A stretch of 64,000 nt of DNA from Lasioglossum baleicum (taxonomy: Eukaryota; Arthropoda; Insecta; Hymenoptera; Halictidae), in NCBI RefSeq assembly GCF_051020765.1, contig NC_134932.1, forward strand, positions 6,820,001-6,884,000. The letters are read 5' to 3'. Position numbers and translations under genes: made by a program. The notes below the pieces were generated by a model. The model was not told the DNA's origin. It saw only the letters and a list, made by a program, of their open reading frames with translations, and made no database searches. Below are positions 34,501 to 47,624 of the stretch, in pieces (positions within the stretch are counted from its first letter, which is position 1; each line of letters opens with the position of its first letter).

Positions 34501-36278
34501 CGCGAAGAGGAAACTACACCGAATCTACGTCGACAAAAGAAATCGATCGGAAAGGATACCGGCACGCGGACGACGGTAGTTACTTACCTGTTGATGAATC
34601 CGTATCCACTCTTCACGTTGAACCATTTCACAGTCCCGGTCACTTTGTTAGCTGAAACCCAACAAAAACGAAACGCTCTAATTAGGTATTTGCTGTGTAA
34701 CGGAACACCGCGCTGCTGCACGGTCACCGCGACTAAGCCTTCTTTACGAGAACACGTCCCTAATTGCCCCCCTCCTCTCCGCTATACACTCCTTTACCGC
34801 TGCGCCCTACCATACGCGTTCGCGTTCCCTCGACCCGCCAACTTTTCGAGTACGATTTGTCAAACGTTCGACAAATTTTTTTTCGATACGGATAGCTGAC
34901 ACCAGCGGAGTGTCCAACGATAAAAAACTTGAAAAGGCTGGAAAAACTATGCCCAACGAAACGTTCCGTACTTTCGAATCAGATGTTTTCCCCTCGATCT
35001 GTCTGCACGCTCGAAGGAAGTGTTTTTATTGTATTTGCGAATCGATGGAGCCTCGATCACAGATAGCGACGATCCGTACCGTAAATGTTTACGTGTTTAC
35101 ATCGCGGACAGACGAAACGACATTCCGGGGACGAACGATACCCTGGAATAACAAGGGTTGGGTTCATTGACAAAAACGATTTTATGACTCCTGTGTTTGG
35201 AAAAGGTCGTTGACGACGATCGAATTGATCGCGGCAACCGATATCTATCTCCGTTCGCGCGCACCAGAAAAAGGATTTGCGATTGTATATGTATTACGTT
35301 TCCCCGACGTTTACTCGACCGAGTCGCGCCAACAATTTCTACACGCTTCGAAACGCGCACAATGTTTTCCAATGCGTTCGATGCGCGCGATATTTTCTAT
35401 TACGCCTTCCCATTACAGCTTTGTTTCGCGCCAACGAGAAAAACAACAGGGAGTACAATATCAACGAATTCTAGTTTGAGAAACGACTATGCCCCACCGC
35501 GTTTTCACGAATTTTCGATAGATTCGAGGATTTCGATGAATTTCGGACTGCGAAATGTTACGAGCAGGATGGGAGCGAGAGAAAGAGAGATAGAGCGTGC
35601 GAGTGAGATAGCAAAGGACGGGGAGGGGTGGAAGCTAGGCAAAGATAAAGATAGATAAAGATATAGATGGAAACTGAAACAGCGACAAAGACAGAGATGG
35701 AGATGGAAATAGAAATAGAAGTAGAATTAAAAGCGCTGATCGATGTATACACGAGCATGGACACAGGTACATACGTAGGACACCGATAGATCCGGGGAGA
35801 GGAGGAACAAAAAGGAAGAGAGAATGAGAGTGAGCGAGTTAGAAGGAGAGTGAGAGCGAGGGAAAGAGAGAGAGAGAGAGAGAGAATCGGAGCAAAGAAG
35901 CGTACGGAGGAAAGAAATATTGAAAGTTTAGGTGCGAGAGAGATTCGAGAAAGGAGCACGGAGAACTGGCGGTATTGAGCAAAACGAAATTAAACTAAAT
36001 GAAAAGAACGAAAAGAAGATTAGCCGGTCTAATTAAGCTCCAAGACCGCACACGCCGGTCACATGCCACATGGTTGAACGTCTGCTGCTCGCGGACGCCA
36101 TTACCGCACGCGGACGATACGGTAGACGACGAGTTCGCCGCTCTCCCTTTCGGCCCGATTTTTTCACCGGAAAGATGCGCGGCTGCGATATCTATCAGTA
36201 ACAGAGTGCTCACTCACCGATGACCAGCTTCGGCTGGACAGCCTTTGGTTGTTCGGGCTGTTTTTCCGGGTCAGCCAT
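31577..36278 (-). CDS. yps: Y-box cold-shock RNA-binding protein (ypsilon schachtel)
   Basis: Cytoplasmic mRNP packaging and translation-control protein. Exons, in transcription order: 36278-36218, 34651-34588, 33658-33625, 33537-33276, 33181-32862, 32582-32361, 32037-31975 and 31621-31577, giving 356 residues with all phases matching. The cold-shock domain spans about residues 21-100: TGTVKWFNVKSGYGFI (RNP1), DVFVHQ (RNP2), AIVKNNPRK and GEKGHEAANVTGP. It is followed by the family's Gly/Arg-rich tail (RGPPRRSRP, RRYYRRNFRGGRGGG) and an acidic-to-basic region. The start ATG lies in the context accaccATGG. Two donors are unusually weak (GCCG|GTTCGT at 33275 and AAA|GTCTGT at 32861), yet both keep the frame and the adjacent acceptors are strong. 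Confidence 0.93.
35855..35885. repeat. Short GA-rich repeat in yps intron 1
   Basis: A run of AG dinucleotides within a purine-rich stretch (35570-35960). Confidence 0.7.
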
Positions 36279-36690
36279 GGTGGTGGTGTTCAGGTGTTAA
36301 GACACGCCGCTGCCGAACCTAGATGTTCCCGTCTTTCTGGTCGTGGTGTTGGTTCCCTTCTAATGTTCCCAACATGGCTGCGCCTCCAGGCGACCGTGCA
36401 AACATCCTTCCCGTCTAACGAGCGATCCGATAGGTCGCCGTGCCTACCAGTTTCACCGCTCGACCAATCCCGCGCAGAGTTTCACGGAACGCGCGTGACG
36501 TACTCGCGCGCTACTTCCTCGTTTTCTCGCTCGCTCGCGCTCGCGCTCAAGCTCGGATTCGGTTCGGGCTCGAGTTCGCGTCCGTATTCGCCCTCCCGCC
36601 CTCGCCATCTCCATCACCCCCGTCCCCGTCATCGTCCTCGTCCTTAGCCTTACCCTAGCTCTCGCACTATGCCCCCAAAGTCCTTCGCAC
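36279..36690. promoter_or_regulatory. Probable yps promoter / 5' UTR, CpG-rich
   Basis: A C/T- and CpG-rich stretch directly upstream of the yps start codon, with a sharp fall to AT-rich DNA after about 36,700. No TATA box was recognised. Assignment rests on position and composition only. Confidence 0.35.
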
Positions 36691-38580
36691 TGACGATGGG
36701 ACTCGATCCAAACTAATTAAAAGATCTCGTTAATTCGATGGACCGGAAAAATTGTTTTCTTACGATTTGACATTTTAACAACATATTCTTACAGCTTTAC
36801 GGCTAAACTGAAAACTTTGGTAACGCTGAAAAGTACTCTGCATGACTCGAATGAAGTCCAGCGGGACGCCACATCTACTTTTCCATAATTTTATTCGCAG
36901 CATTGTCACCTCAACCAATAGCAAAATGATGTGTATGCTAATAACCAATCGGACTCCTCTTTTCCCTGTGTCGTCCCAGAAGTCTTTTTTCGAACAAAGC
37001 ATAATACGTGGAGTAACGAGGCGCGCGTACCTACAAATCGAAGTGCTCGGCACTGGTCAGCGTTCGTGGTAAAGGCCAACTATTGCACCGGAGCACCGTG
37101 CGATTGCCCATCTCGTACCCCTATGTTATGAAGACCTATCTTAGATGCATTACACGATAAACGAACATTTTCTATCGAAACGATGCCACTTTTATTTTTC
37201 AATATCTTTTTATTCCTTCTAGTTAATACGATACCTACACTCGATCCAAATCGTGGTCCACAACGATAAATTTTCTCTTTTTTAAACGCTCTTACTGCTA
37301 CCGCTGTAAACTTTGAAAAAAAATCTATTATGATCGTTTAGAAAAATTTTAGTAGATTCTTCGAATGTTTTAGTCGTGCTAAACGTCCCAAGTTTGGAAT
37401 TATCACTCTGGATACCTCTGTTTTTAGAAATACCGGAGAACTGTCTTATACGTTATAGTTTTGCAGCTTTCTCGTCCTCTTTTTTTTCCTTCTGTTCCAA
37501 GTCCGTAACTCGATTTTTTCACTCGTCACCGATCGACGTTCATTTTTCAGAAATATCGAAATTCGATTCCGCTGGCAGGAGGGAAGGTCGGGAAAAAATA
37601 CTGTAAACGTAAAACGAAACTTTACTCGAAAAGCGTCAACGTTCGTATTTCCGACGTTCTTAAACTGTACAATAACTCGAAAATACATCTGCCTCGTTGA
37701 AGCGTAGAAAAAAATAACTGCGTATTCTTTTACAATAATCATCGATCGACCGGGAAATCTCGTTAATTCACTGTTATTATCGCGTTGCTTCGATTTCCAG
37801 GTAACGCCGTTGAAGAGAAACGCGAAGCAGCTTCTCTGCTTTCTGTTATTACCTCGGGAACAACGGTAATACATTATGTCCGTTGGACCGTTCTCGGAGA
37901 AACTGCACCAGTACCGGATACGAACACGAACACGAAGCAGTCGCGATACCGAATAATAAATTTATCATATAAAAGAATTTCGTCGACGTTAAAACTACGC
38001 TTGTTGAAAATCGATTGGTCATTACGAATCGCGTCAAACATCGCAAACAAAAATCTACCATGATTCGTCCATTTGTGAAAAGTTAACGGGTAAAGCGAGC
38101 ATTGCTTTCCGCCGTCCACGAATCGATCGACGAACTGTGAACGATGAACGGTGAACAGTGAACTATCGGCAGTGAACGGTAAACGTTCTACGTTCAACGA
38201 ACAAATTACCCAAACTACCAGATAAATTCGCGTGCATAAACGGCTACGTGATTTCCCGTTGTTTTTTCCTTTCTCGTTTCTCTTCGTTTTCACTGGTCGG
38301 TCGCGCGAGTTGTGCGAAACAGACTTTAAAACGGTGCGAATAAAAAGAATCGTTTGAACGTGTTCGTATGTACAATCTGAATACGTTTGAACAATGACGA
38401 GAGATGTATTTTGAAATGACAACCAGTCGTTGAACGAGTAAATGGTTCTCTTTGAAACTGCGTAGCACGTTGCGCGTTGTCCCTGATAATTCTTTGATGT
38501 CGGTGAAAATACGGGTATAGCGAAGCGGAGCCGAATTGGGTCAGGTCGAATCGAGTCGACGAAGAGATTCATGTTCTTCA
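36691..38580 (-). other. 3' UTR and downstream flank of POM121
   Basis: No supported exon. On the minus strand, AATAAA at 37196-37191 would end a POM121 transcript with a 3' UTR of about 1.4 kb. The remainder up to the yps promoter looks intergenic. Confidence 0.4.
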
Positions 38581-41500
38581 TCATCTCGGCTTTCTAGTCC
38601 GGACGCTTCTGGATCTTGGGGCGGTGGAACCGCTTCCGATGCTGAACATGCCAGGCATTGATGCGTTGAATGTCGGTGCGTTTGTTGTACCAAAATTGAT
38701 TGCCGGCGTCGTCGAGGGAGCAGAAAAGTTGAATCCTGTAGTCCCTGCGAACGAAACACAACATTTCATTCGAACAGTCCCGCAATGGAGTTACTACAAT
38801 ATTATACAATAGACGAAATTGCGCGAACATCGAATCATGAATAATCACCTGGTTTCGAAGCGGTCGGGGCGGCATTGTTATTCGAATTGTTACCGCTGCC
38901 GTTGAATGAAAAACTGGCGGCTGGCTGCTGCGGCGGTTTCTGGTTCGCTCCAAAGGTAAACCCGCCGGCGGCATTGTTGTTCGCGTTACTTGTACTTCCG
39001 GATCCGAACACGGTCGTGGACACATTCGGCGTGGCAAACGGCGAAGCTTGACCGAACGTCGGAGTCTTGTTCTGGCCGAATGCAACGGTAGAACCGAGAG
39101 CTGGTCCGGAAGCGTTAGCGGGCGTGGCAAACGTTGAACTAGCCGCGCTTTGACCCGCAAATGTATTAGGTGTGCTGTTGCAAATTACTGTGGAACGCGG
39201 AGCGGAAGAAGAGGTAGCTGCGGGAACGGAGGTCGACAAAGCGGCAGGGGATCCAAATATGGGAGGGGCTGCGGACGCGGATAAAGATGCGGATGCTGGT
39301 GTAGATGCTGATGCGGATGGGGCTGCGCCGAATATGTTGGCTGTGCCAACGAAAGCATGTAGCATAGGATTTTGCCCATCTGAGGCGGTGTTGCTGTGAG
39401 ATCCAAAGACGGGAGATGTGACGTTCGTAGCAGCGAACGCGGGTGCCGTTGTGTTCTTGGAAACAATTGTGGCGCCGAAAATCGATGTAGTTGGGTTGCT
39501 CGAAATGCTCGTGGTACTACTGAGAGTGGCCGCAGTAGTCGATGGTATTCCGAAGATGGGCGTCGTGGTACTAGCGAACGTTCCTGTTGTACTCTTCAAG
39601 TTCTCCGACAGAGGTTTCGTTTGGCCAAAGATATTACCCGGTGTTCCAAAAGCGGACGTTGGATTCGTATTAGAGAACACGTTGTTGCCGATCGATCCGG
39701 TCTCTCCGGAAGAGGGTGGTTTCGCGACAGAGCCAAAAATCGAAGTGGAACTCGTGTTCGCTATTCCCGAGGAAGCCCCAGACACCGTCGTGTTCGAGAA
39801 GATCGTCGTAGAATTGGCGGACGTTGCGGCGGGGTGCGAACCGAACAAAGACGGTGGTGCGGTGGTGCTCGAGCTACTCGCTACGGTCGTGCTCGCGGTC
39901 GAAGAAGCACCGAATATCGATTGTCCGGGCGTTGTTCCGAACACTGATCCAGCCGACGTCGTAGCGGCATTCCGGAATATCGAGACGGCGTTCGTATTAA
40001 ATTGCGAACTATTGCCGACGTTGCTGCTGTTTGTCGCTGCTGTCCCAAACGTTGGTTTATTCAAATTATTATTGCCGCTACCGAATACCATCGTGTTCGA
40101 TGTACCCGTCGGTACGTTAGTCGCGGCAGTGGTCGACGTTATATTGCCGAAAGAAAATCCCGGTTTGTTGCTGTTGCCGTTACCGGATGCTCCCGAAGAA
40201 ACAGTGCCGAAGGAAAAGTTCGGAAGCCCGGTCGATTGGAACAGAGGCGTCGTGGTTTTTGCTTTCATCGACGAATCGAAAGCAGAAGTTGTTGCCGACA
40301 TGGTCGCAATAGGATTGGATAACGATGGTGCTTGATTCGTACTGGATGCGGTAGAAGCTGCTGCAGGCTTTATTGCATCGCTAACGCCTTGATTATTCTG
40401 CGAAGGTGAAGCGAAGGCGGGGACAGAGGCAGACGTGTTCCCACCAAAACTCGAGCCAAACGCAAAACTCGCTTCAGACTTCAAAGGTAGCGGGGAAGTG
40501 CTACTCTTATTTTCAAAACCAAACATTGGAGTCAGTACCGCGGTAGCCGGTGTGACCGAGGATGTTGTAGCGGGAATGCCACGTGTCAGCACGTTGGGTC
40601 CTTTGTTTTCTAACGCGTTGGAACCTATAGATGTCGCCGCAGACCAACCACTCGGAAGCGACAACGGAAACGCAGGTTTGCTTGTTCCCGACGTCGTGTT
40701 CGACATCGACGGGATTTTCTGTGGCGCTAGCAACTCGTTCGTTTTGGTTTTTACGTCGAGAGATGATGAGCTCGCTAGAATACTTGCTGGAATACTCGCT
40801 GGAATACTTGTTGGAATACTCGCTGGGATACTCGCTGGAATACTCGTTGGAATAGAGGAGAACATAGTGCCGCTGGTCGTGTCTCCGATCGAATGCGACG
40901 CCGAGGGTGTTGTCCGGGGAACCGTCAACGGAGCAGAAATGGTGGAAGCGCGATGATTCGAAAGATCGCCACCGGCCAATGTGAACGTTCCTGACGACGG
41001 AACCAAGTTGTTTGTTGTCGTAGTCGAGCCCACGTTGAAACCGTGAACCTTGGAATTTCCCATGGTCGAGTTCAAACTCGTTGCGGTCGACGGAAGAATC
41101 GCGTTTCCAGGTGCGTTCGTAAACGCGACTTCGGATGATCCAGTTAGTACCGGACTAGAAGTTGGGTTCAAAACTGGAATGTTGCCATTCGAAGTATTCG
41201 AATCCAACAACGTCTCTTTTTTCGGAAGGTCGAAGGCCACGTGTTTCGGCGATTTGGTTCCGGGACCCAGAGCGATCGCCGACGTAGAGATTGGCGTGGT
41301 ATTCGCGTTCGTTGTAGTTGTTGAAGATTTCAATGTGGCACAACTCGCTGAAGAAGACGGAGCAGATTTCGCGGTGTTTACCTCTTCCGCTTGAATCACT
41401 ACGTCCGGATTGATTTTACTAGTTGCTGAAAGGAGACATGAATCGTCTAAATTAAGAATGGAACTGCTCGTCGAACGGTTCTACATAAACCTTACTCACC

Positions 41501-43520
41501 TTTACCGGATATCGCGTCGAACATACTTTGAAGTCTCGCCTTCATGCTGGTCTGCCGCATATCCGCTATATCCTCCTTCTTGATCTCTTCTACGTCGTCC
41601 GTAGTGAATTTCGCTCGAATATTGCCCTGCTCTTCGACCAGCATTCTCAATTTCTCGTTCCTCTCCGGTTCCGCTCTCATGAACAATTTGTTGGTCAGTT
41701 TAGATTCTGCGATTCGAGATTCTCCATTGTACCGCTTCCCTTGGTTCGCATCGATTCTCCCTGTATCGCGCGAATCTGTCTCCACGGTTTTCGAGCTAGG
41801 CTTCAAAATTCCCTTCAAAGGTGATAGCTTCCCTTCTATCCGATCGAAACTGTTTCGCGCATTCGGGTGAAGCTTTTCGGAAGCCTTTGCCTCGTTGTGA
41901 TCACGGTACTTGCCGTTCGTGATCTCGGTGCCTGGATTAGGTGACGTTTGGGCACTGGAATTTGCCACAGATTCCAACGACTTGAAATGCTTTTCAAAGT
42001 CTGGTGTCCCGCTTCGTGAAAAATCTCCTGTGAAACGAATCCGGTGTGTAAGATTCAAATGACAGATCAAACAGAATGAAATAACAAATAACAAGGGGAA
42101 CGATATCGACTTTATACTTACTAGCTTTTCTTTTAATGCCGGAAACTAAGTTCCTGCTGGAACTCAAAGAATGCAAAATATCGTAACAAGAGGGTGTCTT
42201 GGTTCGTTTCGCGGGTCTAACAGTTTTGTTTTGAGGCGAGATGTCTTCCTCTGATCTCGAGGACTCGTCTCTGCTTCTCTTCTGTTTAGTTTCGTCCAGA
42301 GTCTCGATTTCGTTTGCAGGAATACCACCTGTACGCTGCTTTTTAGCCAAGTCGAAAGCAATCTCCTCTCTCTCGGCGTGTCTCTTCAACGGCATCTCTC
42401 TGAATCCATAGGGAACGCTTTCCAAGTCAAGACTGTCATCCAAACCACACATATTTGACAATATTTTTTGCTTCCCAGATGGAGAGTAACGGACAGCATC
42501 CGGTGGTGCTACTCTGACGATCACCGGTGTTTTCGTCTTTATGCATTTCGCATTTATCAATGGAACCGGACTACCCTGAAGATTTACTTTTGGAAACTGT
42601 CCCACTTGATACTGAGACTGATGAGTTAACCTATTGCTAGCTTCCGCTGCATATTTTGTTAATCTGCCAGCAAGACCTGGAGAAGTTACGTCTTGATATA
42701 CTCTGTAACATAAGGGAAAAAATGTATAGTAGCAATGCTGTGATACAAACTAAACATCTACATCGCAGAAAGAAAACTATACTTACTTTGCATCGATATT
42801 ATACCTGGCCGAGGATAAAGGTCTACCCGGCGACAGGGATGGCTTGTCCGTTGTCACGCGAGCTTTTGGACTAATCGTAGTACCCCATGGAGACCCTTCT
42901 TCTCCGTGTGATAAATCACGGTACCGAGAATACATGGGGGATATCCCACTATGGGATGGAGTCTCGTCTGACGATTGATTCTCAAATTCCTCGTTGTTTT
43001 GTGAAAATATCGGTGTACTTGTGAGTTTGGTTAGGGAATTACGGGCGTACGACTTAGGTCGAACCAGCTCGTTCGCGTTCGATTCTCGCAGATTTCTTGA
43101 AATTGGGCTGAGCTGCGTTATTGGATCGAACTTGGACGAATTCCTCCTGGTGGGGTACGGATCGGCGCTGAGCTGATAATGCGTTCCACGACGTCTGTCC
43201 ATCCTGAACTTGGTTAGGTAGATTTCGAAAAAACGGCGACTCGCGGTTTCCCAAAATGTACGTAACCACCGATAAATTTGTCCGGCGATACTCTCGAAAT
43301 GTGTGCGAACTTCAAGAAAGACGCGCACGCAATAATCGAAAAGAAAAGACGCGTGCGGCGCCAATGAACTGTCGTTGATGATCAAAGAATAGCACGCGTA
43401 AATAGTGAGGAAAAGCAAAATCGTTAGAAGGAGAATCGGCCCCCAAACGTTGTACAGAAACACACAGCCACTCGACACACTTGCTAAGGCGGCGATACTC
43501 CGATATCCTAAATCCCACAT
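38581..43520 (-). CDS. POM121: Pore-membrane nucleoporin POM121
   Basis: Integral membrane protein of the nuclear pore that anchors FG repeats. Exons: 43520-42787, 42702-42122, 42027-41500, 41425-38849 and 38744-38581, giving 1527 residues, in phase. The N-terminus has one clear transmembrane helix (about residues 26-48, GPILLLTILLFLTIYACYSL), then a basic, Ser/Pro-rich nucleoplasmic region with KRHAEREE and KKQR motifs typical of POM121. From about residue 615 the protein is Ser/Thr/Ala/Asn-rich with roughly twenty FG motifs (IFG, VFG, FSFG, FTFG). The end is Arg-rich (RSRSVRTRKPR), as in vertebrate POM121. The fourth exon (2577 bp) carries almost all FG repeats. At about 40,778-40,857 there is a 12-bp tandem repeat encoding S-I-P-(A/T) units. 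It is longer than the human protein, mainly through low-complexity sequence. Confidence 0.9.
40778..40857 (-). repeat. In-frame 12-bp minisatellite in POM121
   Basis: Seven or so copies of a 12-bp unit, on the plus strand ctngctggaata-like, coding on the minus strand for SIPA/SIPT tetrapeptides. The last unit has drifted to SILA. Each copy keeps the reading frame. Confidence 0.85.
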
Positions 43521-44298
43521 ATTATTTCAAACAAATAACCTCTCCATGTTTGAAAAGAGCACACTCACCGAATCACCGGAACTTTGCTGCGTAAAGTCCA
43601 ACGACATTATCGACGTAGCAACTACTACGCAATTCGAAATATCTTCTTTCGAGTTACGAAAGGTTCTTTTCATTTGTGCTCGAAACGTTTTGATGAAAAA
43701 CTAGCGCTTGCTCAACGGACAAACGATATCATATCAGAGGTATTCCTGCGAAATTGTTTATACGCACCGTTACCGTTTCCGTGTATCTATTTAGATCAGA
43801 CTTGGGTGGAATATTAACTGCTCGATCCGAACCAATCCGAGCTGATCCGAGCACAGTTCATATATGTAGTACAGGGTACAGACTAAATACAGATTACTGT
43901 ATACAGATTGCGCATTGTACCTGATTGTACCGCATAGCCTTTGAAAATGCCTGGTTTACTTCTATAGCTCATTTGTGGGTGTAGGTTCTGTTTGGTTCTG
44001 TTCCATGCTAAAAGTGAATACGATTTATCTTTGTCTATAGTCTATAGAAAAATCCCGGACATGAGCATTCTCATATTTCGTACATAACACTTTAATATAA
44101 ACAATTGTATTGCAAATATTTATGCTATGTATGTACATATGTAAAAAAACTGTTAATTATAATATTTGACGAAAATTGTATAACATATTATGTTTATTGA
44201 ATATACTATATGTATCCTCCCAATTTATTCCTTTCATTTATTTGCGACATGAAATATTGGAATCGCCGATTATCAAATATTTGATAAATATACGTATC

Positions 44299-44333
<35 letters not shown>

Positions 44334-44868
44334 TTTGTGATATTTATGAATATTTCACATATAACTATATCATTTATATTTAAACTATATTAATCGTTAT
44401 AAAGGCTATTTGGAACAATATTTTTCTCGCTTACATGCAGCTATATATTTAAAAAACTAAATTGTCGGCGTACATAATGCATTTCCATCTATAGTAAATT
44501 ATGCAGCGCTTCACGAACGCAGATTTCTTTTCGAACTGTTTCGAACCGACCATGGTTCAAACAAAATCTTTGCGTAACTCCTTAATTTTTTGATAAGATA
44601 TCAAACCTCGGTTTTATACATCACACCCTACTTGAAGCGTAATTCCTTCGAGACGTGCGAAAGTTTTACGAATATGGAATTTTAAGGGAGTGCACTTCTC
44701 TTAATCACGTAACCTCTGTATAGTTAATTAGATTATCATGTACCATAGGAAAATGAGTTCATGTCAAAGGTTTCTTACGCTTCGAACAATATAAATAGTG
44801 AATGATGCATTGATCTACTGAAATATTAACATTACTAATGATATCAGACGAGACTAAATGTCATGACT
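43521..44868. promoter_or_regulatory. Divergent intergenic region between POM121 and the MPPE1-type gene
   Basis: 1.35 kb between two head-to-head start codons. The strip nearest POM121 is moderately GC-rich. From about 43,850 on it becomes AT-rich, with a (TA)n run at about 44306-44331. Shared promoter elements are likely by position, but no specific motif was recognised. Confidence 0.35.
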
Positions 44869-46882
44869 ATGTTACGGCGAAACAGGTAAAGTTTATTTAT
44901 TATGTAATGAGCATGATATATTCAACTATGTACATATAGTCTTTATAGTGTTTAGTTTCTACTAATGCTGAAAGGAAGTAATAGAAATGACAGACTCGTT
45001 TCCATTTCATTATTACATATTGACACTCTATTGTTATGTCAGTAAGAAATTGGTATAAAACAATTAAGAATTTCATTTCTTTATATTCTTTTTAGTGGTT
45101 TAATTTTAACCTCTTGGCTACACACAGTATGTAAATAAACATACCCATAGCAAAATGATTGTTCACAACAAACAAAATAATTTCCAACAGTTATTGTGCT
45201 TTTATTATCAATAAGTTTTGTTACATAGATTGAAGAACAGAGCGATCGCTGTTGGTCTTGTTGTATTGGTTACTGTTCTTTATAATGAGTTTCTAGTCTA
45301 TGATATACAAAAGTTCAAGTGGTCCGTGCAAGAATGTTCGGAATGTGTGAAAGTGTTACTTGTTGCGGATCCCCAGATACTGGGCAGAAAAACAGAGGTT
45401 TATTTTGGTGCCTGGGTGGCACAATGGGATAGCGATAGGTATGAATAACAATTAATCTGTTAATTAGAGTGTTTCATGAGTCTTTGAAGATTGTTTCGTT
45501 ACGCATCAATGAATCAATGTCGAAAATAGATTGAATTAATTTATATGGAATGTTGCAAAGACACGTGAAATGACTTGATAAATTTGTTGATAAAAGTCTT
45601 CACTCTTGACAACAAAATTTAGAAATTGACCTCGGTTTTGTTCCACAGTGTCTTATTTCCAGGTACTTAAAGAAGACGTTTTCAAAAGCATTGGATCATT
45701 CTCAACCGCATGTAGTTGTCTTTCTGGGAGATTTGATGGACGAAGGACACATTGCTAATGCAGAAGAATTTAGAGATTACAAGAGAAGATTAGATTCTAT
45801 ATTTGACATACCTGATCATATAATGGTAGAACGATAATCGTCATGTGTGTTTATTAACTGTTCCTGTTTCTATCATACTTAGGTGAATTTTACCTTTTAG
45901 AAAATCTACTTGCCTGGTGATAACGATATCGGAGGTGAAGAAGACTCGGTCTCATTTAATATGAACAACAGATTTAATTTTGCGTATACACAGTCTGACA
46001 CCTTAGTTTACAAGTCGGTAACATTTTTCAAGGTAATGTCAAAAGCATTATTATGAAATGTTTTAGTTTGTATCAAGAAATTGTAATGTTTATCATCTCC
46101 ACTAGGTAAATAGATTGACGCATACAATGCCGGAAGCTCCGAAAGATGCCTTTCTTAATGATTACGCTGAAAGAAATACAACAAATATCGTGCTCAGTCA
46201 TATGCCTTTACTGTTTATGCCTGGTGCTTTCGTGCAAAATGTATGTATTACGTATCCACAAAATTTTTATTTCATTTATTTCATTTTGCCCGAAAATGTC
46301 GATTCGGAATGGATCAAAAACTTTATTCGGAATTCTCGAATATATGGGGATTTTTGCACACTTCTAATTTTTATTAACAGTTACGTTTGGTTAATAGGTG
46401 CTGAAAGAATTGTCTCCTCAAATTATATTTACCGCACACGAGCATAAAGCCATGCATATCAGTTTAGATACAGCCACAGACCAATTGAGTGAGATTTGGA
46501 TTTTACCTCCTAACGAATCACCCTTGTATCAATTAAGAATGGATGTAGGGGACATTCACGAAGTGGAAATGCCTACCTGTTCGTACAGAATGGGTACACC
46601 TCATATAGGATATGGCTTAGCCTATATTGGTAAAGAAAAATAATGATTTTATGTCAAAGTATTGGATTTACATATTTTCGAAAAGCTAATCCTGTCCCTT
46701 TATTTTTAGATACTCAAGAGAAGACTGTAGAATTTACTATTTTATGGCTACCAGGAAGATTTCCACAATTGTGGATTTATATTTACGTTGGAGTATTCGT
46801 TCTAATATTCAGTATTTTCTTTTATATATCCAGTTGCTGCTTAAAGAATCATGCCGGTTATACTCGCATGTCGTCGATTTAA
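44869..46882 (+). CDS. MPPE1: Metallophosphoesterase 1 homologue (PGAP5-type GPI-anchor remodelling enzyme)
   Basis: Predicted membrane phosphodiesterase that trims the GPI-glycan ethanolamine phosphate at ER exit. Exons: 44869-44885, 45229-45438, 45663-45825, 45901-46032, 46106-46240, 46398-46629 and 46710-46882, giving 353 residues, all in phase. The 17-bp first exon supplies the ATG (MLRRN), and no in-frame ATG precedes the second exon's frame. Topology: an N-terminal membrane helix (about 11-28), a lumenal phosphoesterase domain, a C-terminal helix (about 319-340) and a short basic tail. Metal-site motifs: VADPQ (DxH expected), FLGDLMDEG, PGDNDIGG (GNHD expected), LSHMPLL and TAHEHK (GHxH-like). 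The histidines at the first and third motifs are replaced, which fits the insect branch or reduced activity. A Cdc1/Ted1-type relative is the alternative reading. Confidence 0.85.
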
Positions 46883-47006
46883 TCTACCACATAATTATAT
46901 ACAATTCAAGCCCGTTACTTAATATCAATGATAACTTGACATTAGAACTGAGGTACAAAGATCCGTCCAATAAATGTGATTCTGCTACCATCTGTGTCAA
47001 GTTTCA

Positions 47007-47194
47007 AAATCAACATTGCGATGATCACTTTAAGATCCAATGTTTGAAGAGGAAGAGAATTACTAGCTAATGTGGCTGAACATACTTAGAAAATGTTCCT
47101 AAATCAACATTGCGATGATCACTTTAAGATCCAATGTTTGAAAAGGAAGAAAATTACTAGCTAATGTGGCTGAACATACTTAGAAAATGTTCCT
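47007..47194. repeat. 94-bp tandem duplication in the 3' UTR
   Basis: Copies 47007-47100 and 47101-47194 are adjacent and nearly identical; the few differences seen are G/A changes. They lie after the MPPE1-type stop codon, so the duplication affects only the 3' UTR. The high identity indicates a recent event. Confidence 0.9.
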
Positions 47195-47618
47195 AAATTA
47201 TCATGGTTAACATTTGAACATTAATGCTCGTTTATAATGAGCCCATTCACGTTTTACATTAAACATCGAGTCTGATGTATTCTTACTCTTATTAGAAATT
47301 CATTGACACGAAAAACGATGCCAAAACTTATTTATTCGTAGTATGTGCAAGTATTAAATATGAAACTTATAAAGATCAAATAGGATTTCCATAAGGGACA
47401 TCGTGTTTTTGTTTTTGTGAATTGTATTTTGTGGAATAGTGTATGACAGTAGATATAAAACTAACATGACAAAGAAACAACTATGTTTCACTCTATTTAC
47501 TTAAATGGAACGAGACTATAATGACTTTAAAGTATAGTGACAAATTGTTGAGCAAGGATTCCTTTTAGAAGAGAGAATTTATATTTGTGTGTAAGACTGT
47601 ATATATCTGTTTCTTCGA

Positions 47619-47624
47619 AATAAA
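47619..47624 (+). terminator. Candidate polyadenylation signal of the MPPE1-type gene
   Basis: AATAAA about 740 bp after the stop codon, followed by a T/G-rich stretch. The sequence up to 48,095 shows no gene apart from short direct repeats of attctacgaataaaa near 47685-47715. Confidence 0.5.

Noticed and set aside
39418..40335. 305-codon plus-strand frame opposite POM121 exon 4
   Set aside because: It is the mirror of the FG-repeat coding frame. Its Val/Pro-rich composition follows from the complement of Thr/Ser/Gly codons.
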